64,000 nt of DNA from Calcarisporiella thermophila CBS 279.70 (taxonomy: Eukaryota > Calcarisporiellomycota), in the NCBI RefSeq assembly GCF_041956535.1, contig NW_027192192.1, forward strand, positions 809,796-873,795, given 5' to 3'. Positions within the stretch are counted from its first letter, which is position 1, and the number at the start of each line of letters is the position of its first letter. The position numbers and the translations under genes are program-made. The notes beneath the pieces are model-generated. The model was not told the DNA's origin and made no database searches. It worked only from the letters and a program-made list of their open reading frames with translations. Below, piece by piece: positions 37,062-49,400 of the stretch.

Positions 37062-37422
37062 CCTATTGCATCTACCCCCTCCCCCCACTTTGAACAAAGA
37101 CGATCCCCCACTTCGTTTTATCTTTCGATGTACATATATATATATTCAATATTTACTATGTAGTTAGAAGGAGAAAGAAAAAAAAATGAAAGAAGCGTGA
37201 GATCAAAGAAAAACACTACAAATTGTCCAGTCAGAAAAAAAAAACATCCCAATGATAATGAACAATGTCGTTAGAATAACCATGATACTATGCAGAGTGA
37301 AGTGAATCGAATTGGGTATTAGTACACCATAAAAAAAATAAAAGGAACCCTTTGGAAAGGATTAGAGAGGCTACTAGAGGAGGAAGCGAGGAGGGAAAGA
37401 AGTGGGAAAGCGAAATGCAAAA
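37062..37422. other. Convergent 3' intergenic region (REI1 / MFS permease)
   Basis: AT-rich with A-runs and a TATATATATAT microsatellite near 37133-37145; likely the polyadenylation regions of both genes. Confidence 0.45.
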
Positions 37423-39430
37423 CTAAGGCATCTTTCGTTGGCCGCACACCATTTCTATCCCGTTGGGTAGCGGATGCAAATAATGGGCCTTTTTACTTAT
37501 CTCGCATGCCTCCACTGCGCGGTTCTGGCGCTGCAAAAGGAAACGAAGACAAAGAGCCAGATAGATCACTATCACCGAACTAATGAGGTTGACGGTGTCG
37601 CCTTGGGCTAGAGTTGGATATCAACAATGGATTACTCTTCAGCAAAGGATAGAGGAAGGAGAGGGGGGGGGGGTGAGGAGATGTAGAACTCACCATATGA
37701 GGCAGGATTCCGATAGAGCAGCTGAGCTAATATCTCGGAAAACCCACCGATTCCGGCGACGAAGGTCGCCGCCAACAGTCGCTTCGTTGCATCGTGGCTG
37801 TAGTTAGAGGTGATCCACGCAGAGAGCAATGGTAATATGGAAAACATGCCCGCCATCACGAAAAATAACACTAGATACCGGACCGAGGGCTGCCTTACGA
37901 AAATCAGGACCAAAAACCCGAGAGTAGGAGGAATTCCACAGGCAGCGATGGGGATTCCACGCTGGCGCTTGTGGTCCGAATAGTAGGCAACGCCAAGAGA
38001 AAGAATCGATGAGCACAAAAGGATTGGGATTGCTAGCGCCTGGGCTTGGGCTCCAGCATATCCCATTTCAGCAATAGTGGCGTGGATATACTTTCGCTGG
38101 CTGCTGATACAAGTGTAGACGGCTAGATAGAGAATGGTCAGAAAGTATACCTGACAATCCAGAAAGACCTCCTTTATTTTGGTGAGTTCCACTCGCACTT
38201 CGGCGTGGTCGCAAGAAGTGGATTGTGCAGCTCGCTGCTCGGTCCAATCGCGCTCCTTGGGCGATAACCATGTCGCGCTTTGGGGAGAATCGCTGACGAG
38301 AAAGCTAATAGCAAAATAAATAAAAAGAGGCTATTCTCAGTATTCACCCCTGTAAGTCAAAGCAAGCAGTAAGATCACTAACAAGTTCAACACGCCAACA
38401 AAGCAAGTGGTCATTCCGGCGCACAACAAGAGAATCTGCCAACCGCTGAGGACTCCGTTTCCCCTCGCGGGGGATAGACTCACGAAACCACTAAAGGCAT
38501 AAACGATTGCAAGACCCACTAGAGAGCCGTCAGAACCCTATTGCCACTTCCACCCGGTAGGTCTACTTACGCCATATAAGGCTGAGCCGAAATGCGTGCT
38601 CTTTCTGAGAGTAGTAGTATGGGAGCAAGTGGATGATGGCCGGGAAGACCCTAAAAGAGAATTGGACGTGAGATGACCCGATCTACCCGCCCCTCTGATA
38701 AGGATGTGTTTACCCTGCCTGGAAGACGCCGATAAAGAAGCGCGTTACCAGGACGCTCTGTCAAGGGCGAAATCATACTTCACATTAGTGGAGTTCCGAA
38801 GGATTCAATGGGATATAAAATGAAAGGATACCATGAAAAATTTAGATAGCACGCTTAATGCTAGAACGATGCCCGAGAGGGAGATCATGATGGACAACCT
38901 AAGTTAAAGGGATGAGGAAAGGGTTAGAGTGCTTCGACCCCTACTGGCAATATGGAGAGAACAAACCATTTTTGGGGACCTATCCACTTGAATATTAAGC
39001 TCAATCCGAACTTCAATAGAAATGCAGTTAGTCCCAAGGCAGCCTTACTAGTTTCAATAGTGAAATCATACATTCATGATCATGTATCCTATGGCACTGA
39101 ACAGCTCAATCCAGTAGAATCTCTCTTCGCCGATGCGCAAGTCCTGATCGATATGCGCCGTCCTTGCCTAGTTGCAAATGAGTAATGTGTTTTTAGGCGA
39201 TATTGCATGGGAGCTTAGAGAATCGAAATACTCACGATATACAGGCTAGACCTGTCGAACTTGTGCACCGCAAACAGCACCATCAGCCAGACAACTAGCC
39301 TGCCATCGATTTTGCGCACTAGGCGCCGTTCGTCATATACGAGCTGCTCATCGTACAGAGCCTTTGCCTTACTAGAAGCGCGCAGCCTCGTCGTGATCAG
39401 GGAAAAGAGTTGGGGTAATCGTAGGATCAT
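37423..39430 (-). CDS. Dal5/allantoate-type MFS permease (anion:cation symporter family)
   Basis: Nine exons: 39236-39430, 39072-39167, 38967-39010, 38832-38898, 38714-38757, 38571-38650, 38392-38518, 37694-38304, 37423-37607; 482 residues, with exons as short as 44 nt. The family hallmark LMVLFAVHKFDRSSLYI starts the first membrane segment. Segment four is LVTRFFIGVF, followed by QAGVFPAIIHLLPYYYSQKE, and VFLVSDSPQSATWLSPKERD opens the central loop; GYAGAQAQALAIP and NPASYAQGDTVNLISSVIV follow in the second half. About twelve membrane segments. Relatives import carboxylates, nicotinate, pantothenate, allantoate or dipeptides with protons; the substrate is unknown. The intron between exons 7 and 8 uses a weak GTTGAAC donor, chosen because only it keeps phase. 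Confidence 0.85.
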
Positions 39431-40508
39431 GGCGTCAGTCTGGTGAGGGCGTGAAAGCAGAAAGAAGCAACATCAAGAAGGCGGCGGAGGGGAAGAATAA
39501 TTGAGGAAGGCTCTCACAGGTCACGGTGCCTAGCGCGTCTCTCCATACAGCTCGCATTCCGCATTAGGAATCGAGCGTCCACAATACCCTTCCTCGCCGC
39601 GGGTCCCACGATATAGAATGTGGGTTGGAATTTGTGAGGAATCGCTGACCAGAACCGGGCAAGCGTTTCGGCTTGCGGCTCCGGGGGCAGGAGCGGGGGA
39701 GAGGAATGGGCAAGCCTGGCCTCATTACATGATGATCCTAGCGCGTGCTCTGCCGTCAAAAGAATGGCGGAAAAGCCTGGTGTCATCTCCACATGCTGAG
39801 TTTGGATTCCCGACAGCTCGGCCGGGATTTGGTCGCCGCAGCTCTCTGAGAATCGCACAATGCAGGCAGATTGGTCTCAGCCGCAATCTCTTTGGCCCAA
39901 CGGGGCCCGTGTGCCGGGGAGGGTCGTGTGCGGTCCATTACGGCACGCCAACGAGAAAGGCACTAAAGGTGCTTGCTTGTCGAGCTTTGTTTTCAATCAA
40001 CCTTAATTTGTGGATCACTTGCCTTGACCAAGCGCACGCGGGCCGCCTGGTTATCTCATCACAACGCGCGTGGGCCGCGGCAGTCACGATGACCGGCGGG
40101 AACCTTCGGGGCCGGCTGTGCCATCTGGCCTGCTGGTGTGGATGGTTGGCCGGCGTTGCATGCTGATCGCCCAGCGCGTCAGGCAACCAAGCTGACCTCA
40201 GCCCAGGGCGAAAACAAACCGCGAAGACAGAATCGTGCACATGATCTCCGCATTCGCGTGCCTGGGCCCGCCATTTGCCGGGGGAAAGAGAGTTTAATTT
40301 TTCATTTTGCGACGGAGATGGCCTGAGGAGGCTGCAATTTTCAGGGGAGAGGCTGCAAATCCGCGCGCGTGGATTGCTGGGGAGCCCAATCTTTCTCGAA
40401 CAGATTTGCATATAAACCCAGCCAGTGAGAGCCGCCCTTTCACGCTCTCACCTTGGCTTTTTAAAACGCGAAAAGAGGCCTCCCGTCCGGACCTTTGCAG
40501 CTGCTACA
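39431..40508. other. GC-rich divergent intergenic region (MFS / cyclin)
   Basis: About 1.1 kb, GC-richer than the surroundings, with overlapping long open frames on both strands (for example 39618-40166 plus, 39938-40411 minus) whose translations look like composition artefacts rich in Arg, Ala, Cys and Trp. Likely promoter DNA with a long GC-rich leader. Confidence 0.45.
40411..40416 (+). promoter_or_regulatory. TATA box candidate for the cyclin gene
   Basis: TATAAA preceded by GCA, 93 bp upstream of the cyclin ATG, at the boundary between the GC-rich upstream DNA and the leader. Confidence 0.5.
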
Positions 40509-41323
40509 ATGAGTTGTGACATTGATTGTCGACCGCTCGTAAAGCCTTGCTCTCTGGCCAAGCGGCAATTGCCCGACTCTCTGCTAAGTAAGTGTGATGC
40601 CCATCCTTAAAATGCTGGCCTGTTCTCCCCTTGGACTGTGCCATGATGGTTGCGCATTGTGCTCTCAACACAGAGTCCTCCGTCGTCTGACTGACCTGCT
40701 CTCCCATGTCTCGTAGATTTTGCTTCAGAACATATCTGGGGGCTCATCAAGAGCTACTCCCCGAAGCGGGAGGAGAGACGAGGCCGCTACTCTAAGCGGG
40801 AACCGGTCATTCTACCGGAATTCATGTTCTACATGCACCGAATTAATTCACGAGGCGGCATTAGCCCGCTTATCATGATATTGGCGATGATATACGTGTT
40901 TCGAATCAAAAAGCGGCTGCTGCCGAATGGGGTCGGTGGATACGGTAAGCCTGCTGAATTAGCCATGATACTGGTTTCGAGCATTTGGAACTAACCGAGG
41001 ATCACCTATCCTTCCAAGGATTCTGCCACAAGATCTTCACTGCATGCATCCTAATTGCGTGCAAGTTCCTCCACGGTGGCCATGGAGCTGGGGAATGGGG
41101 TGAGGAGTGGCAGGATTTGCGGCGACTCGACCACGGCAAGACGAGCCACCTCCCCCTTACCTCACGCGCAATGTCCAAGCTGGGTGGCTATGTCTTTAGC
41201 TGCTCAGAAATCAATCTGATGGAACGCGTGCTCCTCCAGCTGCTTAACTTCGATGTCTTGGTGCGGCCAGATGAAATAGTGACGTTTCTACAAGAGCATC
41301 GCAAAGACTTGTGTGCCCCATAG
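40509..41323 (+). CDS. PCL/Pho80-type cyclin
   Basis: Exons 40509-40587, 40717-40944, 41019-41323; 203 residues. The cyclin box spans ~55-185: PVILPEFMFYMHRINSRGGI, MILAMIYVFRIKKRL, then GFCHKIFTACILIACKFLHG and FSCSEINLMERVLLQLLNFD, which fit the Pho85-cyclin (Pcl) group rather than B-type cyclins. A 20-residue Gly/Glu/Asp insertion (HGAGEWGEEWQDLRRLDHGK) lies before the last helices. Pcl cyclins activate Pho85/CDK5-like kinases in nutrient sensing, polarity and G1 control. No destruction box was seen. Confidence 0.8.
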
Positions 41324-41906
41324 AGTTCCAACATGTACCCTACTTTTCTCTTATTTAATCTGTGCCCGCGACTTTCTCACCTCCATCTAGCGCGGCCATC
41401 TCTCTAATTCAACCCCCTCTCCAAGATGGACCCCTTCTGCCTCCCACGTGTAAAGTACTGCAACTGCATGTGTATTTTTAACTTGTTACTCTGCGCTTCC
41501 TCTATTTACTTCTCTCGCCATATTGAAGACATACATTCCATCTGTTTTCCTTCCCCTTTGTGCTTATAGTAAAATCAATAATGCATCCCCTTATCCTTCC
41601 CCCTCCCCTCTTCCCTGCCCTCATGGAGAATTTTCGGAGTTCGAAATCCTTCGCGAAAACGGTGAAATTTACGCGTTTCATTTCCCAATTATATCTCCTC
41701 AACTAATAAATGCTTTTCCGAGGCCTCGAGGCAATCAACTCCTGCTTCCCGATGATTCATCCACACACGTCTTCATAGCTCTGCACTTCTAATTCCACTC
41801 ACCTTTGTAATCCAACTGCACGGACAGCCATTTCACTTTTTTTTTTACTGTTTGAATCCTCTCCGAAAGTTCCTTAATTACGCTTCCTCCCCTCGTCTTT
41901 ATATTA
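41324..41906. other. Intergenic region upstream of the RhoGEF
   Basis: Pyrimidine-rich, with a 90-codon open frame at 41523-41792 that has no domain signature. An upstream non-coding exon of the RhoGEF could lie here. An in-frame TGA just before 41907 argues against a longer coding start. Confidence 0.4.
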
Positions 41907-43915
41907 ATGAACTGCGGATTCTCCTTTAAGCATTCGCACAAAAGCATTGCTGCCGAAAGATCGCAGCTCACTACTCCCGCACTGCTGCGAAAGTCACCCG
42001 TTATCAAGGGTGGAGGCATACTCAAACGTACGCGAAAACTTTTCACGCGTCGGCCCGCATCTATGGATTCGCGAGGACTGCATAGGGATTCAGACGTCAC
42101 AACAGCGTCCATCGATAGCCTCGAGGACATGGTGGCATCCCCCACCATGGAGACAAAGCACTCGAATGTAAACCCTAAGACTTCGATTTTCAGATTTCCC
42201 TTCTTCTCCCGCCCAAATCGTCAACGCCGTGAAACTCTGCAGACGCTCGAATTCCGACGCATCGACATTGCGCCAAAACTACGCAAGTGGCGGGATGCTG
42301 TCTCGCAGGACGAGATAGTACGACTGGGGCTTGATGTACGGCAGTGCATGTGGCAGGAGATTGCGTTTGAAATTATAGTAACGGAAGAGGACTACGTGAG
42401 GGATTTGAAGATGCTTTTTCAGGTAATGCCAATGTCTCTTGAAGCTCATTCGCCTATTTCCAGGCATTAAAAAGGTGGGAACCCGCATACATAGATCTTC
42501 ATCAAACCTATCCGTGACCATGGGATCAACGTGCCCCATCACGCCTCTTTGCTATTTAATAACATCAGAGATATGATCATTCTGCATCAGTTGCTGTTGG
42601 AGGTTTGTGTCCATGTTTGTGGCCGTATTGAGTGTGAATTAACCTTGGAGGGGGGGGGACGGTCTCTCTTTAGAAAATGGAAGATCAACGAGACCGAGAA
42701 TGGCCAGTCATGTCAAGCGTAGTGGGGTTGTTCGAACCACATCTCTGGAATTTTGCCATCTACACCTCTTATCTCTGCAACCTAGATCTTGGCATCCAGC
42801 AAATAGAACGATGTATCACCAATAACGAACCGTTAGGTGTTTTTTTGAAGGTAAGAGAGGGAGCAGACGGCTACTGATAACGGATGAACTTATCTCCAGA
42901 TAATCTCTCTTTCCACACGACCTAGGAGCAGATGCTGAAGCCAGAATGTCGGAATCTTACCCTACAGGCTTTCATGGTCAAGCCCGTGCAACGACTAACC
43001 AAGTATCCGCTCTTTCTAAAGGTAATCAGCTTGCGTCCCCTCTGGGCTACCCCCCCCCCCTCTCTTTTTTTTTTCTGACTCGAAGTCCTCGGTTGCTTTG
43101 CGCTAGAACCTGTTGGAAAATAAGGATCCACATTACCCAGACTATGAAAAGACGTCCCAACTCTTAACCAAGATGGAGGCTATGATACACAGGATGCAGG
43201 AGGAGAAGCGGAAAGAGGAGGAGCATCGGAATATCGTGCGGCTCTTTCAAAGTATAAAAGGATCAGAGGTATTGCTGCATTTTTTTCCTTTACAAAAGGG
43301 TCCCCATGCTTGCTCCTAACCTCTACCTTCTACAAGAAATACCCGGAAATGCAGAATATCCCTCGTGACCGCTCTCTCCTCCTCGAGGGGGATCTAATGC
43401 TACTCAATATACCCTTCGAGATCCCCGCCAAACCCCATTTTCCGCACATCGCCATCCACACCGCCGAAGAGTATTCCCAGCCTGTGCACGTTTTCCTATT
43501 CAACGACATGCTTCTCCTAACCCGTTTCAGTGCCTCCAGCAACCAATACAAGATGGTGCGACCCCCGGCGCGAGTTACCCATGTGCGGAACGTGACGACC
43601 CTTGCTGGGGACAGTATGCCTCCTAAGCTGCCTGCTCCTACACCCGCCTCCTTCACTTTCGGTACCCCTTCTTCGGGGGGCGACGAGACCGCCCTCCCTT
43701 TCCTGCAAGCCTACCCGCTCTTCGAATGCACCCTCGTGCACCGCTCCAGCACCACGCTCCTCTTTTACGCCGTTTCCGATCAGGAGCGTGCTCTGTGGGT
43801 TCAGCGACTTGCCCAGTGTGTCAAAATGCATACAAATCGCACGAACGACGAGGAGATTGAACCGTGGTGGTACCACAGGCGAAAGCGCCGAAACGTCGAG
43901 CTTGGAGAGTTTTAG
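41907..43915 (+). CDS. DH-PH Rho guanine-nucleotide exchange factor
   Basis: Exons 41907-42422, 42495-42602, 42674-42850, 42926-43021, 43107-43268, 43337-43915; 545 residues, every junction in phase 0. Residues 1-150 are basic and disordered (RTRKLFTRRPASMDSRGLHR). The DH (RhoGEF) domain covers ~155-355: IAFEIIVTEEDYVRDLKMLF (CR1), FIKPIRDHGI, LCNLDLGIQQI and the diagnostic CR3 helix FMVKPVQRLTKYPLFLKNLL. A PH domain follows (~370-530), starting SLLLEGDLMLL and ending RALWVQRLAQCVKMH. DH-PH proteins load GTP onto Rho, Rac or Cdc42 at the membrane, so a role in hyphal polarity is likely. No further domain such as CNH was seen. Confidence 0.9.
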
Positions 43916-46407
43916 TATTTTTATTTTTTAGTACCCGATCAACTAATGTAGCACTTTCGTGTCTGTTTTCTGTATTAAGATGCTTGACTTGTCTGAGGAA
44001 AGGGGTCGCCGGTGGATGCGACCCTCCAAGTTCTCTCTATCTTTATTTTTTTTTCTATTTGTGGCCTTATCCTCTTGATAGACAAGAGATGACGTGCTAG
44101 CTTGTATATATAAATGATGTCTATCCTGAACGCTCAACTAGAGAGCATGGCTAAAGGGGGGGAGGTTCGGGACATAAGAGGGTTTAGAGTTAGGAGACGA
44201 ACGGTGGCTGAATTAGTCACTAAGATTAGCAGGAGTGTGGTGCAGCATGGAATGGGCGCTCTCCTGCGCTTGAGAAGGCACATTATTTACCAGGCCTTCG
44301 CCGGGTGCTTCATTGACATGAAGGGCCGTTGTAGGAGTTCTTCGCCCTGTCAAAGAGAATCCCAGTGTCCAGTCCACGAGAGCGGAGAAGAATGACTAAG
44401 CACAAGCCTTCCTTGTGGAAGCTCTGCCCACCTCGCTCTCAATTTGGTTTATACTCCCCGAGGACGCGGTTCGGAGTTGCAACTCTCCCACATGGTAGGT
44501 ACAAACCATGGTGTTCACGCAAGAGCCTCACCGCAGGAAGGGAATTGCGTCTGTTTTGAGAGCCTGATCCCATAACGGAACTGGTGCATCGGTGCTACGC
44601 TGGCCAATAGGGCGCCCGCTGACTAGGTTGCGGTGACAACCGAGCCTCCCGAACTCCGCTTAGGCCTGAAAAAAACATAAGAGATACACCGGAGCTAAGA
44701 TGCGTTGCGAGGTTAAGATATCGGCGATAGACTATTAAAGGACAAACATAAGATTTTCTTTTTCTCCGAGCCGCCGAACCTCAGGAAATGCGGAGATGCC
44801 CTCTGGAAATATGGAAATATATATATATGTGCGTATTTCATGTCGGTCTTGCATCGCATGATTTCCCATACTACTCCGTGGCTCTAGATACTCCACCTCA
44901 AGGGCAATTGCCTCCTACCAAAGCCACCTGGATACATAGAGCCCGACCATTTCGCACATACCTCTGCGATCTCCCCCCAATCCCCTCTACTCAGTAGCAC
45001 GAATAACGCCTTGAACCATGATCCACACTCCATCCAGGACGGCTAGTCTCAATTCTCTATGGCAACCGCCCAGCTCATTTACCAAAACTCCACACTGCCT
45101 GCCCCAAACAAACTGTCTCCAAGCACAGATCACCCGGCCAAGAGCCACCGGCAGTACAAGTTTTGCATCGGGACGGGGGCATCATATTGCGTGCGAGATT
45201 GAGAGAAGGAAGCAACGGAATTGGCTTTAATGACAGCACGATAGTGGGGAAAATGTCCCCTCTTAGCATTTTGCACACTCTGTTTCTTTTTACTGCTAGT
45301 GTATTATGGGATAGTGGTATATTGTGTCTATACTTGGTGTATATAGGATTTTTGTTCTTTTGTGATCGAATTAATATTCATACGAGTTTTCAATTGAAGT
45401 TCAGCCCCCTTGTGTTCATGAACATGTGTGACCTATACAAAAGGAGCACTCGAGAAATTATGGATAGCCCCTACTTCCCTGCTAAATTATTCCAACACGG
45501 GAAATTATAGCTGGAAAATTATAACAGCGGGAGAATGGGAGAGGCGGGCAGGGCTTAATCGGCCGGTTTCATTGATTTAGGTAGAAAATTGATCAAGGCT
45601 TTCCCAACCGCATTGTCTTAGTCTCAAGAGCTCCATCATATTAGAACAACGCATTGCATATCGGCCTTAGATGGCAAAACGGCCCTCTCGAGCCAATCCA
45701 ATGGGGCCGCTCCAAGAGTTGATTGCTAATGAAAGGGGGATTTGGGTCCAAATAAAAGTAGTAGTGCACGTTGGAGGGGGCGGGGGGGGGGTTATGTGAG
45801 CATGAGGCATTCCTATTGAAAGGGGAGCAGGATTGAAATGGGATTCCACAGCAGCTATAGCACACAATCTAGCATTTGCAGTGGGAAAAAAAAAAGCGGC
45901 TCCCTAGTTGCATAATGGATATAAATATGTCGTTTTATGCGAAAACATCTCCGCAATGATTCGTGACTGCACTTTGCCCGATTTCTGAAAGCCGGATGAA
46001 TCCTCCCTAGCGAATACCCTTGCACATAGTTTAATAACCGGAGTTGTTATATTTATCAGCACACAAGACGTATATTTTTTTTACCCAGTTAGTGTATTAA
46101 GTCCTTATTAAATCTTTTCATAATTGTTCTCTCGAGCCCATGTCATTCCGTTTGATTGTGCATCCATTTTAGTCATTTCCTTTGGAACACACCTACCCCG
46201 CGATTTCCGAGGCTCATTCATTCTTTCATACTGAGAAACTGTATAGGATTTTTTTCTGGGAGCAGAACTATAGTCACTCCGCCTTTTTTTAACGTGTGCC
46301 ATTTAACTCTTTCGATTCTCGCCATTGCGGTATCGCCGTAATCATTTCAAGTAGCCAGTAGACCCACACCTTTTGCCTTTATTTTCCAAATAATCATCGG
46401 TTTAGTC
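43916..46407. other. 2.5-kb intergenic region, no convincing gene
   Basis: Between two same-strand GEF genes. Contains a 93-codon open frame at 44114-44395 without known motifs, an ATATATATAT microsatellite near 44816-44828, a G-run at 45779-45791 and several short stem-forming stretches in 44440-44680. It probably includes the RasGEF promoter (TTTATTTT and CT-rich DNA just before 46408). A non-coding RNA cannot be excluded. Confidence 0.45.
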
Positions 46408-49400
46408 ATGGTCGAACCCATTGTTCTCTGTATCGTTCGTGCGCTCTATGATTATCAAGGATCGGATTCCTCCTCGCTGAACTTTCAAAAAGGCGATGTT
46501 ATTGAGGTATGGTGATTATTGTGTCCATTATCCTGCCTAGGCTGCATAGTTTTTGTTCTGCAGGTGCTGAATCAACTCGAGACAGGCTGGTGGGACGGGG
46601 TCGTGGACGGTAAGCGAGGGTGGTTCCCTTCCAACTACGTCGAAGTCATCGAGAAATACGATTCGGAAGACGAATCGGGGCTGGAAGAAGTAGATGAAAA
46701 CGATGTAAGTTATTCTTATTCATCTTGTTGCTGCTCCCTCCTCGGTTTGCTCCCCCTCTTCTCATCAACTTGTTGCTACTATTTCAGGAGGAAAATGTCT
46801 GGGTTCCACAGACCGCACCCAGCGGCAATGTTTTCTATTTTAATACTGTCACCGGAGAGTCCGTCTGGGAGTTGCCTGTGGAGGAGGGTGGGAGCCCTTA
46901 CACCCAAAGCAGTAGAAACTTGGATTCGACACAAGTATGTATATCCCTTGAAAATGGCTCTGCTTGGCCTATTGGGAGCGAGAACGCTCACTATGAATTT
47001 CGCCTTTTCAAGGTGTATCCCAAATTGTCCGGCTCCTGGACCATGCAAAAAGCGCCCGACGGTATGAACTACTTCTATAACACGGTAACGCAAGAGGTGA
47101 GGTGGTCACTCCCCTCTGCGGAAGAGCTACGGGGCGACGCCAAGGAAAGGAAGCCTTCCTTGAACCAGGACTTGCCCCCCAACTGGGAGCGGAAGACGAC
47201 TCGCCAAGGGCGCGTCTACTACTATAACCCCGTTTTGGATGAGACGACTTGGACCTTGGATAAGGTCGACCCCGTCACCGGTCAACTCCGCGATAAGCCG
47301 GCCGAGAATGAAACCCTCCAGTCGCCCGTCACGCCTCTTCAGCAAGAGCCACCCATTTTGCCCCATAATCTCTCCGTCTCAAACCAAGCCGAGCCTAGGC
47401 ATCCTCGCAGCGAATCACCCATCGGGTCCATATCTTGGGCAGCGCTTGTCTCGAACATTAATGCCGCCCTTGATGCATTAAAACAGAGGAGAAAGCAGAA
47501 AGAGAAGGTGCCTGCGGACTCGCACACAAACTCCGTCATTGGGTCCGTGCGGCTGCTGCTGCATGCATGCGACTGTCTGGATCGGGAGTCACCTCACTTA
47601 CAGAAGAATCGCAACTTGCGAGCGGGTCGACGTGCCATTACGACCGCTCTTGCCAAGTTGACCTTGTCAGCGAAGCTTGCGTCCGGGATCTTGGACTCTG
47701 CGGATTACGAGACGCGGATTCAAGAGGAAGCCGCCAGCCTTTTCGCCGCAGTCGAGCATTTTGTTGAAGTGGCCCAGAAGGATGGGGTGGAGCTTCGAGA
47801 GGCAGACCCCCATATATTGAAGGAGGAGATCGCAGGCAAAATGAAGAAGCCCAGCTTGCTCTTCAGTGCAAAGGTGGGGGAAGAGCCGCCGGGTGACGGC
47901 GACGACGCCAGCTCCGCCGGTACGGATCTTCTGCTGAGGCAGATGCGTGACCTGGAGACCCAGCTGGAGGAATATGCGCAGCATACAATCAAGCTCAGTG
48001 GCATCCTATTGGACAATATGGAGTTGACCATACTGCAGCCGTCCAAGTCCCTACAGCTCCACAAATCCTCGGAGCTCCTGGGACAGGCGAATGAGCTGGT
48101 CGGATTGATAAGTTCGCTGCTTGCGCTGACCGAGGAATCCACCTTCATCCAGAAGCTGCCCGGATACAGCTCTCTCCAGCACTCGAGGCAGTCGCTGTAC
48201 AATGAGGCCGGCGCTTTCATCTTGGCGTCGCAAGCCATCACGCAGCCCGACGACTCCTCTCTCCAGAATTCCTTGATCCATATGCAGCACACGGCCAGGC
48301 GCATCGTGAGGGGGACAAAGGATGTCGCATTTAAAATTAAGAATATGTGGGCCGAGGTCGAGAAAAACAACGAGTCGAGGCGGCCGTCTGCCGTCCGGAT
48401 CAAGGAGGAGCCTGGCGAATTGGACCGGATTGACGAGGAGTGGCCGGAAGAAGAGATGTGTGGGGAGAAGGGGAGGGGAAGTACCGCAAGCGACAAGACC
48501 ATGGTTCAGCAGGGTGCGAAGATGCAGGATTTGGGGTTTCTGTCGCTGGGACCGGATGTGAGTAGTCTTGGTGGCCCGGAGAAATCGGCTGGCGAGGCTA
48601 AGAGCAAGAGCACCGAGGATAAGGAGCATAGACGCGGGACCGAGGATTCGATCGGGGGCGCGACCCTGCATGACCCGGAATCGCGTCGCACTTCCAATGC
48701 AACCAGCGAGACCGGAAACGATCTGAAGTCGGAGAAGCTCCGGAAATTCTTTGGTGAAGATCCCATGGAGAAGGGGGAAAAGGGGCTACATACCGATCAA
48801 CCCTGGTATTTGCGGTACGACGTGGACCCGGACGAGCTGTTGCTCACGCTGGATGGCACTGTCAAAGGGGGCACCCTTCGAGGACTCATCGAGCGCCTGA
48901 CGATGCACGATCAGCACGATCCGAACTTCAACTCCACCTTCCTGCTCACCTATCGCTCCTTCACCACTACAGAGAAATTTTTCCTCCTCCTCAGCGAGCG
49001 TTTTGTCATCCAGGAACCCCCTGGGCTGACCGAGCAAGAGCACAAGATCTGGGTGGAGAAGAAGCAGAAGCCCATCCGCCTAAGGGTGTTCAATGTAATG
49101 AAAACTTGGCTCGAGAACCACTACATGGATGAATCCGACGCGCGCGTGCTGCCCATGCTGCGCGAGTTTGCAAGCGGCCCAATGCTGGAGCAGATGCCCA
49201 CCGCGGCCGAGCAGCTCATCAAACTGATCGATCGACGTATGGCTAACCCCTTGGGCCGTGTCCGCAAGATGGTTGCGAAATCGGGAGCCACCGTGCCTCC
49301 CTCCATCGTGCCGAAAAACCTGCGCAAGATCAAATTCCTCGAGTTGGATCCGCTTGAGCTTGCTCGCCAACTCACGCTCATGGACTCAAAGCTCTACAAC

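Noticed and set aside
38758-38831. GTATCCTTT donor in an MFS intron, a perfect U12 5' splice site
   Set aside because: No U12 branch (TTCCTTAAC) lies at the right distance; CCCTTGAC abuts the AG, and an ordinary CACTAAT branch sits about 20-25 nt from the acceptor. It is probably a normal U2 intron with a chance match.
39618-40411. Long overlapping open frames on both strands (182 and 157 codons)
   Set aside because: GC-rich DNA gives long frames by chance; translations are Arg/Ala/Cys/Trp-rich with no motif, and they overlap on opposite strands.
44114-44395. 93-codon plus-strand frame in the 2.5-kb gap
   Set aside because: Composition is not persuasive and no motif was recognised; left as unannotated.
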